DNA of 64,000 bases from Thermoanaerobaculales bacterium (lineage in GTDB: Bacteria > Acidobacteriota > Thermoanaerobaculia > Thermoanaerobaculales > Sulfomarinibacteraceae). Below, piece after piece: positions 58,273 to 64,000 of this stretch. The notes under the pieces were generated by a model, which saw only the letters and a list, made by a program, of their open reading frames with translations, was not told where the DNA came from and ran no database searches. The stretch's first letter is position 1. Each line of letters opens with the position of its first letter. The position numbers and the translations under genes are program-made. Where the stretch lies: NCBI GenBank assembly GCA_035358815.1, contig DAOPQC010000004.1:372001-436000 (forward strand), read 5' to 3'.

Positions 58273-58370
58273 GAGCGTATGGGCATAGGCCCCCGTGCGC
58301 GCTTCCGAGGTGGTCATTGTTGTCGGCCTCTGCCCACACGCTCCTCGGGATGCGCGCGGCGCATCCTGGG
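58271..58370 (+). repeat. Two-hairpin stop-codon-linked element, copy 2
   Basis: It begins within the TAG stop of the hydrolase gene. AGGAGCGTATGGGCA (58271-58285) pairs with TGCCCACACGCTCCT (58331-58345), one mismatch, then GGATGCGC-GCG-GCGCATCC (58348-58366) forms the second hairpin. Layout and spacing match the copy at 53574. Confidence 0.7.
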
Positions 58371-58615
58371 GGGAATAGAGAGAAGAGGCCACAACACCAG
58401 ACTTGCGAGGACCGTGCACGGAGACCGATGCCGCGGGAACTCCTGATGGGTTGAGTCAATCGGGTCAAAGGCGGCCCGCGACCGGTCTGGGCCGGCTCAG
58501 CCTGTGGCCGTACCCTTGCCCGTCACCGCCCGTCACGGCGACTCGTGACGGCGTAGCCATCGGGCGAAGCCGCAATCTGAAGGACGAAGCCGGATGCCCG
58601 TGCTCGGCGTTGAGC
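58371..58615. other. Gene-free remainder between hydrolase and OPT genes
   Basis: With the repeat element, the gap from 58273 to 58615 is 343 bp. This part contains imperfect CCCGTCACCGCCCGTCACGGCGACTCGTGACGG dyads around 58518-58551 (two CCCGTCAC copies and a GTCACGG/CGTGACGG pair), which may form a terminator-like structure for the convergent genes. I see no gene. Confidence 0.4.
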
Positions 58616-60670
58616 TCACTCAGGCTTCGCGCGCCGCGAGTACCAGACCACGAACACGCACAGGGCGAGCAGCGTCAGCGTGCCGATCAGCTCGCCGGGG
58701 ATCCCCTCGAAGGCCGCGGCCGGGAGCAGGTGCACGACCTCCTTGGCGGCGAGCGAGCCGGTCGACTCCTTGATCACCGTGTTGATGGCCGCGTCGATGA
58801 CCCCCATGATCGCGCCGCCCGCCATCAGCCCGGAGGCGACCAGGATCCCCCGGTCCTGGCGCGCCTTGACGGTGGCGTCGTCGGCGCCTCGCTTGCGCGC
58901 CACGATCCAGGACAGGATGCCGCCGAGCAGAACCGGCGTGTTGAGCTCCATCGGCAGGTACATGCCGAGGGCAAAGGCCAGCGGCGGCACGCCCGTCATG
59001 CGGAGGATGAGCGCGAGCAGCACCCCGAGCGCGAACAGGTACCACTGCAGCATCGAGGTCTGTGCGCCGAAGATGCCGACCAGGATCGCCTTCATGGCCG
59101 AAGCCTGGGGAGCGGGGATCGCCGAGGTGCCGAAGCCCATCCCGGCGGGCTGGTTCGCCATCACCCACATCGCGAGGCCGCAGAACACCGCCGCGACGAA
59201 GGTGCCGACGAACTTCAGCTTGAGCTGGCGCGCCGGGGTCGCACCGATCCAGTGTCCGATCTTGAGGTCCGACGACAGCGCTCCCGACGCCGCGAGCGCG
59301 GTGCAGACGACGCCGCCGACCATCATGGTCACGAACATGCCGTTGCCCCCGGACAGCCCCAGCTTGAGCATCACGAAGCCGGTGACGATCAGGGTCAGCA
59401 TCGTCATCCCGGACACCGGGTTGGTGCCGACGATCGCGATCGCCCGCGCCGCGACCGGTGCGAACAGGAACGCGATGAACATCACGAGTGCGGTCGCCAC
59501 CGCGGCCGACGCAAAGGACCCGCCGACGCCCACCCCGAACGAGAAGAAGAGCAGGGCGACGACGGCGAAGATCACCAGGCCGACGATCGCGAACTGGCCG
59601 GAGAGCGAGCGGTCGACGCGCGGCACCTTGGTGATCTCGCGGCGGTCCTGGTGGCTCATGCCGACGATGTTGGCGCCGATCGAGCGCACCATCGAGGGAA
59701 GGGCTGACAGGATGCCGAGGATGCCGGCGCCGGCGATCCCGCCGACCCCGATGATCCGCACGTAGGACGCGAACACCTGGTCGAAGCTCATCTCGGAGAT
59801 CGGAATCGCCCCCGGGGCGAGCGCGCCGGGGACGTGGGTCCCGATGGCATGCACCAGGGGCACCAGCACGAAGCAGGACAGGAACGAGCCGGCGCAGATG
59901 ATGGCCGCGTAGCGGACGCCGATGATGTAGCCGATGCCGATGATCGCCGCGTTGTTGAGGACGCGCAGGGTCATGAAGTTGCGGGCCAGCAGTCCGCCCA
60001 AGCCGACGGCGCGGAACGAGATCAGGTCGGCCATGGCGTGGAAGGTGGTGACGAGGCCGTCGTAAAGCGCGCCGATGCCGGCGGCCATGGCGAGGATCTT
60101 GGCCTGCCCGCCGACCCGCTCTCCCGAGAGCAGGATCTCGGTGGTCGCCGTCCCCTCGGGCCAGGGCAGCTGGCCGTGCATCTCGACCATGAAGTGGTAG
60201 CGCAGGGGGATCAGGAACAGGATGCCGAGGCAGCCGCCGAGGAAGGACACCGCGATGACCTGCCAGACCGCCGGCTGGTTGACGCCGGTGCCGGGCTCGG
60301 CCGCCAGCATGTACAGGGCCGGGATGGTGAACACCGCACCGGCGACCACGTGCGAGGAGTTCGCTCCGATCGACTGGACGATGACGTTCTCCAGGATGGT
60401 GCTCTTGCGGGAGAACAGCGGCGAGATGCCGATCGCGAGGATGGCGATCGGGATTGCCGCCTCCATGCCCTGCCCGACGCGCAGCGCAAGGTAGGCCGCC
60501 GCCATCGAGAACAGCGCACAGAAGAGCAGGCCCATGGTCACCGAGCGCGCGGTGATTTCGTGGACCCCGGTCTCGTTCGGCACGACCGGGATGTAGGTCT
60601 CGCCCGGACCCAGGGGGCTTCGCGCGTTGTCCGGAAGGCCCTTGATGACGGATGGGGTCTCGTGTGTCAC
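58616..60670 (-). CDS. OPT-family oligopeptide transporter
   Basis: 684 residues, about fifteen predicted transmembrane helices. It matches the bacterial OPT branch: the N-terminal ITARSVTMGLLFCALFSMAAAYLALRVGQG, NVIVQSIGANSSHVVAGAVFTIPALYML, LPWPEGTATTEIL and C-terminal PPLAFALGMYLPMELNTPVLLGGILSW blocks are typical. It probably imports peptides by proton symport, fitting the many secreted peptidases here. The GTG at 60670 is chosen because GGGGAGGAG precedes it. In-frame ATGs at 60706 and 60757 lack an SD and the latter lies in repeat-derived sequence. Confidence 0.92.
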   Translation of the reverse strand: MTHETPSVIKGLPDNARSPLGPGETYIPVVPNETGVHEITARSVTMGLLFCALFSMAAAYLALRVGQGMEAAIPIAILAIGISPLFSRKSTILENVIVQSIGANSSHVVAGAVFTIPALYMLAAEPGTGVNQPAVWQVIAVSFLGGCLGILFLIPLRYHFMVEMHGQLPWPEGTATTEILLSGERVGGQAKILAMAAGIGALYDGLVTTFHAMADLISFRAVGLGGLLARNFMTLRVLNNAAIIGIGYIIGVRYAAIICAGSFLSCFVLVPLVHAIGTHVPGALAPGAIPISEMSFDQVFASYVRIIGVGGIAGAGILGILSALPSMVRSIGANIVGMSHQDRREITKVPRVDRSLSGQFAIVGLVIFAVVALLFFSFGVGVGGSFASAAVATALVMFIAFLFAPVAARAIAIVGTNPVSGMTMLTLIVTGFVMLKLGLSGGNGMFVTMMVGGVVCTALAASGALSSDLKIGHWIGATPARQLKLKFVGTFVAAVFCGLAMWVMANQPAGMGFGTSAIPAPQASAMKAILVGIFGAQTSMLQWYLFALGVLLALILRMTGVPPLAFALGMYLPMELNTPVLLGGILSWIVARKRGADDATVKARQDRGILVASGLMAGGAIMGVIDAAINTVIKESTGSLAAKEVVHLLPAAAFEGIPGELIGTLTLLALCVFVVWYSRRAKPE

Positions 60671-60719
60671 GGCCTCTCCTCCCCGACAGTCCCGGGGAGT
60701 GTACATGGTCCGGCTCCTT

Positions 60720-60888
60720 GCCCGCTTCCGCGCCCGCTTCCGCTCCCGATTGTCCACCCGAGATCGGAGCCACCTCGTCGGGCGCGGAAACGGGAGCGGG
60801 CGCGGAGACGCGCGGCGAACCTAGTGTTCAGTCTCGGCTCTCGACGGCTCCATCGTAAGCGGGCTCGGAAGCGGAAGCGGAAGGGGGG
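60720..60888. repeat. GCGGAAGCGGG-type repeat remnants upstream of the OPT gene
   Basis: CCCGCTTCCGCGCCCGCTTCC (about 60721-60741) faces GGAAACGGGAGCGGGCGCGG (60785-60804), and CGGAAGCGGAAGCGGAAGGGGGG lies at about 60867-60889. These are the same GAAGCGGGC units that follow the hexamer arrays at 18157-18261. No gene is present from 60671 to 60916. Confidence 0.6.
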
Positions 60889-60916
60889 TGGTGACTCGTT
60901 GAGGATGGCCAGTGGG

Positions 60917-61327
60917 TTACAGGTGCACGATCAGCCACGCCCAGTTGAGGAGGATCAGCGCGACCAGCCCGAGCCGGATCGACCGCGGCAGCGGGTGGGC
61001 CAGGCGCGGCGCCGGGCAGCGGCGCCAGGCCCAGAGGGGGGCGACGACTCCGCCGGCGAGGAAGGCGATGCTCGCAGCGAACACAAGCGGGTTCAACAGA
61101 AGCGCGCCGGGCACGTCACCATCGAGCAGGGCGAGGACGCTGCGGGTCGCCCCGCACGACGGGCACGGGACGCCGGTGATCGACCGGAACAGGCACGGCC
61201 GCAGGAACGGCGTGACCAGCGGCCACAGCGGCTTGAGCGCCACCACCGAGAGCGCGAGGCCGCCCCAGACCCAGGCGAGCTGGCGCTCGGCGACGCTGAG
61301 CGGGGTCCACCTCAGGGCCGATGGCAT
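60917..61327 (-). CDS. DUF2752 membrane protein
   Basis: 136 residues with three to four transmembrane helices. The family motif PCLFRSITGVPCPSCGATRSVLALLDGD holds the conserved CPxCGxTR signature, followed by ALLLNPLVFA. The biochemical role is not known. Its ATG overlaps the stop of the upstream YIP1-like gene by one base (TGATG), so it is the second gene of a two-gene operon. The fixed pairing with a YIP1 protein suggests a joint membrane function. Confidence 0.85.
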   Translation of the reverse strand: MPSALRWTPLSVAERQLAWVWGGLALSVVALKPLWPLVTPFLRPCLFRSITGVPCPSCGATRSVLALLDGDVPGALLLNPLVFAASIAFLAGGVVAPLWAWRRCPAPRLAHPLPRSIRLGLVALILLNWAWLIVHL

Positions 61328-62031
61328 CAGCGTCCGGCGAGGGCGCCGTAGAGCGCCGCGCCGAAGAACAGCAGTGTGATGGCCAGGCATGAGCAGCACA
61401 GCAGGACCGGCAGGATGACCGCCAGGGCGGCCTTGCCGTAGGAGCACTGGTGGGCGCGCGCGACGCCGATGATCTGCAGCGCCGCGAACCAGACCAGCGA
61501 CAGCAGACCGCCGCACAGCGGGACCAGGTTCGCGAGGTCGGCGGTATGGGAGTAGCAGATGACCCGCGCGGTGGTCTCGAACCCGCCCCGCCCCTCGCCG
61601 ACGATCAGCAGCATCAGGTGGAGGATGCAGGTGTGGATGGCGAGCCCGATGACGACGAACAGCGGCATCAGGACGAACAGGCCGACCCCGATCGCGACCA
61701 TCACTCCGGTCCCGACCGCGGCTTCGGCTAGCTGATCCCGCAGCTCGGGGAACCCGATGAGCATGAACGGCGACTGCGCGGCGGCCCAGTAGGCCATCCC
61801 GGCAGCGAGCTCGACCCAGGCCATGATCAGGGCGTAGACGAACGGCCTGCCGAGGCCGGCCGGCGCGAGCTTAGAGAACGCGTCGTCCGGCCTGGTCGTG
61901 AACATCCCGATGGTTCGGAACAGGGCCTCGAAGCGGCCGACGCTCGGGTCCTCCCACGGCAGGGCTCCGGGAGCCGGGGTCGTGCTTGGCGGCTCGGGGA
62001 GGGGCGGTGGAAACGGCGTGTCCTCGATCAT
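61327..62031 (-). CDS. YIP1-family membrane protein
   Basis: 234 residues. A Pro-rich cytoplasmic N-terminus (about 1-32) and an amphipathic region (FEALFRTIGMFTTRPDDAFSKLAP) lead into five predicted helices between about 64 and 230, a Yip1-type layout. Function in bacteria unknown. Translationally coupled to the DUF2752 gene. A TACACT hexamer about 30 nt before the ATG is a likely promoter. Upstream, 62032-62260 holds no gene that I can recognise. Confidence 0.82.
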   Translation of the reverse strand: MIEDTPFPPPLPEPPSTTPAPGALPWEDPSVGRFEALFRTIGMFTTRPDDAFSKLAPAGLGRPFVYALIMAWVELAAGMAYWAAAQSPFMLIGFPELRDQLAEAAVGTGVMVAIGVGLFVLMPLFVVIGLAIHTCILHLMLLIVGEGRGGFETTARVICYSHTADLANLVPLCGGLLSLVWFAALQIIGVARAHQCSYGKAALAVILPVLLCCSCLAITLLFFGAALYGALAGR

Positions 62032-62061
62032 GGCTGCCTCGCAGAATGCGTCTCGTCAGCG

Positions 62062-62067
62062 AGTGTA
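62062..62067 (-). promoter_or_regulatory. Putative -10 element of the YIP1-DUF2752 operon
   Basis: Minus strand TACACT in GTTACACT, 30 nt before the ATG at 62031. Confidence 0.4.
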
Positions 62068-62260
62068 ACGTGGATCTCGGACTCGCGGTTCGCGCAGTTG
62101 CGTGATTCGCGCGTCGCGGGGTCGCCGGCCGAACGAAGTGCCCCGCCGCGAAAGCAAGGGACCGTTGACTGAACGAATCCGGCACCGGGGGGGGCGCTGC
62201 CCAGGATGGACGACGAGGGGTATGCCGCGAGGAGTACAGCGAGGTCGTTCCGGTCAGGCA

Positions 62261-62500
62261 TCAACGCCTGCGCTGGCGGCGCTGCAGCAACTCGAAGCTG
62301 CGACGTTCCCAGTGCTCGCGGTGCTCCGCGGCTTCCTCGACGGATCGGAACCTGTACACCCCGGGGGGGAACGCCGGCTGAACGGTCCGCCGCGCGAACT
62401 CCCATGCCGCTCTCATTGCCGCGAAACGGTGGGGGTCATCGCGCCCGTACCAGACCTCTCGCTCCATCTCTCCGACGTGACGGAACTTGCGGACCGGCAT
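62261..62500 (-). CDS. Small protein of unknown function (FPPGVYR type), nucleotidyltransferase partner
   Basis: 79 residues, basic and Arg-rich. No named domain, but FARRTVQPAFPPGVYRFRSVEEAAEHREHWE resembles a widespread family of small proteins with an FPPGVYxxRSIEEA core found beside nucleotidyltransferase genes. Two amphipathic helices flank the core. The ATG at 62500 overlaps the nucleotidyltransferase stop (TGATG), so the pair is co-translated. The arrangement fits a toxin-antitoxin-like module in which this protein binds the enzyme; not proven. Confidence 0.78.
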   Translation of the reverse strand: MPVRKFRHVGEMEREVWYGRDDPHRFAAMRAAWEFARRTVQPAFPPGVYRFRSVEEAAEHREHWERRSFELLQRRQRRR

Positions 62501-62970
62501 CACTCGTCCTCGAACCCGAAGCGGTCGCGCAATCGAGCGGCATCGGCACGGTCCTGAGGACGGACGGTGGAGCGCTTCATGCGATGCAGCATTCTCGGCG
62601 TCACGATCGTGATTTCGACGCCGTCAAAGTCCACGCGCTCGGTTTCCAGGTCGTCGAAGGTGAACGCCTCCCCCAGGCGCGTCAGAATGTCGACGAAGAA
62701 AGTGCCGTCGGGCGGAACGTACTGGATCGCGGGGTAGTCGCCGAGGAGATCCTCGGCGGTGATCTCGTCGATGTGCGGGTCGTCGAATACGCGCCGGAGG
62801 GCTATTCGGAGCCTCTCGATGTTTCCCGCGGAGGGCGCTACGAAGATATCGAGGTCTTGCGTCGCACGCGCGAGACCGTGGAGGTTGAGCGCAACCGCTC
62901 CGACGATCGCGTACACGACCCCTTCGCGCTCGAACGCGGCCAGCAAGCTGCGGGTCGTCTCGAAATCCAC
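62500..62970 (-). CDS. Nucleotidyltransferase-fold protein (MNT/AbiEii-like)
   Basis: 156 residues of a minimal polymerase-beta-type nucleotidyltransferase. The glycine loop is in AIVGAVALNLHG (G24) and the metal-binding acidic pair is D39-x-D41 in RATQDLDIFV; a third acidic residue may be D64 or D94. The loop has GA where canonical enzymes have GS. The C-terminal IVTPRMLHRMKRSTVRPQDRADAARLRD block is typical of the AbiEii-like/DUF6036 group. First gene of a two-gene unit. Such proteins act as toxins or antitoxins by transferring nucleotides to RNA or protein. Confidence 0.82.
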   Translation of the reverse strand: MDFETTRSLLAAFEREGVVYAIVGAVALNLHGLARATQDLDIFVAPSAGNIERLRIALRRVFDDPHIDEITAEDLLGDYPAIQYVPPDGTFFVDILTRLGEAFTFDDLETERVDFDGVEITIVTPRMLHRMKRSTVRPQDRADAARLRDRFGFEDE

Positions 62971-63018
62971 TGCAACCTCGCTGCAAGTGTACCCGCAACA
63001 GCCAACCTGCGCCCGGCG

Positions 63019-63972
63019 TCAGGACGGACTGCGGAAAGCCTGAAGTCCAGCCCGCGTCTTCCGCAGGCGGTCGAGATCCACAGCGGGCTTTAGGATCCCC
63101 TCGTCGGTAGGCTGAGCATTGGTGCTTCGCTTGTCGACTTCCAGATAGCAGGCTTGTGCGATCGCCTGGCAAGAACCCACAGCAGTACCGAGATCTCTCC
63201 CCTCCTTCATCCACGTTTCGTAGAGTTTGATGCATGACGACGGTGATTCCATGGCCCAAAGCGTCAGGAGCACGATGTCCTGGGCAGCTCGGAGGCTCAT
63301 TGTGTCTGCGGTCACGGTCTGGAGAGTTCTCGGGTCGAGATCCGACGCGAAAACTGAAGGGAACCAACCATAGCGACTACTCTCGCGGACAATGCGAATG
63401 ACCTCTTGGTCGGTGACTGGGCCTTCCACGAATCGAATCTTCACCGGCGAGGATGAAAGACCGCTCGGCTCACGCAAGTAATCGAAGACTGAACATGTAA
63501 GCGTCCACTCACCGGGGAGTCGCAATGCTTCCTCCCACAGAGCGATGCCGTGATGATCAACAATGTGGAGCTGGCGTAGGTCAAACGTCCGCTCAATTCG
63601 ACCGCCGACATCAAGGTGGTGCATCCGCGGGCTCGGGAATGCTGGGTCGCGTCTCCCGGTGCCCCCGAACTTGAACCATGTGTCGCGTTCGCTGCTCAAC
63701 AGGCACGAGAAGCCTAGCAGGTTTTCAAGTCGCTGAAACGGATTCAACTCCGGGAAGAGCTCGGGAGCTTGTTCTGTGCTGCGCACGTACTCGGCCTTCA
63801 CGAGAATCGGGCCCCCAATGACGTGCTCCTGAGCTGTCGACAGCTTCAACGTTCCGGTGCTGTCTGCTTGCGGGATCTTGACCTCGTCGGGCAGACACGT
63901 CGCCGTCCACAGCACACCCAGAAACACAAAGACTGCTGTCGCAGGAGATCCAGATCTAGCTCTCGGACACAT
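63019..63972 (-). CDS. Exported protein of unknown function, lower GC
   Basis: 317 residues. The N-terminus (SPATAVFVFLGVLWTATC) is a signal peptide, possibly a lipoprotein signal with a weak lipobox at C26. The middle part is beta-rich (SRTEQAPELFPELNPF-like region, RRIERTFDLRQLHIVDHHGIALWEEALRLPGEWTLTC, a C2/immunoglobulin-like pattern), and the C-terminal third is helical (SLRAAQDIVLLTLWAMESPSSCIKLYETWMKEGRD). I do not recognise a family. GGGAGGG precedes the ATG. Codon use is clearly less GC-rich than elsewhere, a sign of recent acquisition. Confidence 0.75.
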   Translation of the reverse strand: MCPRARSGSPATAVFVFLGVLWTATCLPDEVKIPQADSTGTLKLSTAQEHVIGGPILVKAEYVRSTEQAPELFPELNPFQRLENLLGFSCLLSSERDTWFKFGGTGRRDPAFPSPRMHHLDVGGRIERTFDLRQLHIVDHHGIALWEEALRLPGEWTLTCSVFDYLREPSGLSSSPVKIRFVEGPVTDQEVIRIVRESSRYGWFPSVFASDLDPRTLQTVTADTMSLRAAQDIVLLTLWAMESPSSCIKLYETWMKEGRDLGTAVGSCQAIAQACYLEVDKRSTNAQPTDEGILKPAVDLDRLRKTRAGLQAFRSPS

Positions 63973-64000
63973 GGTCGAGCCCTCCCAGGCCGTCCGAAAG

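Noticed and set aside
1..64000. tRNA, rRNA, phage genes or an origin of replication
   Set aside because: I found no cloverleaf, rRNA signature, phage structural gene or DnaA-box cluster when reading both strands; small structured RNAs could still be missed without a covariance search.

Overview
The window is very GC-rich (roughly 70% by eye) and gene-dense, with about 50 protein genes, many of them in 1-4 nt overlaps. It has no rRNA, no tRNA and no CRISPR array that I can see. The gene content fits a diderm proteolytic heterotroph: an Omp85-like barrel, a DUF5916 barrel, a LolC/E-type permease, a lipid A-type LAB_N protein and many exported peptidases (M1, M14, M23, two S8, S41). The split glycine decarboxylase, the DUF5916, YIP1/DUF2752 and GYD proteins, the FESGD-type C-terminal tail and the intergenic repeat style make Acidobacteriota (Thermoanaerobaculia-like) my best guess. 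This is an inference from gene content, not a phylogeny.

Layout. 1-2.6 kb: glycine cleavage genes gcvT-gcvH-gcvPA (minus strand, gcvPA cut by the window edge). 2.6-4.9 kb: LolC/E-like permease and an M23 peptidase. 4.9-6.3 kb: a MarR regulator and arsenite methyltransferase arsM behind a clear operator. 6.5-10.7 kb: ferritin-like protein, M1 peptidase, GYD protein. 11-14.8 kb: type IIA topoisomerase pair parE-parC. 15-18 kb: exported subtilase and an EamA transporter. 18-20.6 kb: D-threonine aldolase-like enzyme and a REP-associated transposase (RAYT) with two REP-like repeats on each side. 20.6-28.2 kb: sugar-isomerase-like barrel, PepF, M14 peptidase, a kinase remnant, an unusual radical SAM protein and an aldo/keto reductase-like protein. 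28.2-34 kb: CHASE/PAS/SpoIIE phosphatase, Omp85-like barrel, large pentapeptide-repeat protein. 34-41.7 kb: second subtilase, S41 peptidase, aldehyde dehydrogenase, SAM hydrolase, two small exported proteins. 41.7-46.8 kb: full-length 5-oxoprolinase and an atypical Nramp-like transporter. 46.9-49.9 kb: GT39, GT2 and LAB_N envelope glycolipid genes. 50-57.3 kb: aminotransferase, DUF5916 barrel, then apaH-sixA-ppx-tag. 57.4-62 kb: hydrolase, OPT transporter, DUF2752/YIP1 pair. 62.2-64 kb: a nucleotidyltransferase/small-protein pair and an exported protein of lower GC.

Two genome-scale patterns stand out. First, a TAnnnT hexamer lies 6-9 nt before the start codon of ten genes that lack a Shine-Dalgarno sequence, while genes with an SD have the same hexamer about 19-56 nt upstream. 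This points to widespread leaderless transcripts and helps fix several starts. Second, intergenic spaces carry several dispersed repeat families: GGGAAC hexamer arrays, GCAGGC/GCCTGC hairpins, ATCCCAGATCC blocks, REP-like repeats around the RAYT gene, and a two-hairpin element that begins exactly at two stop codons.
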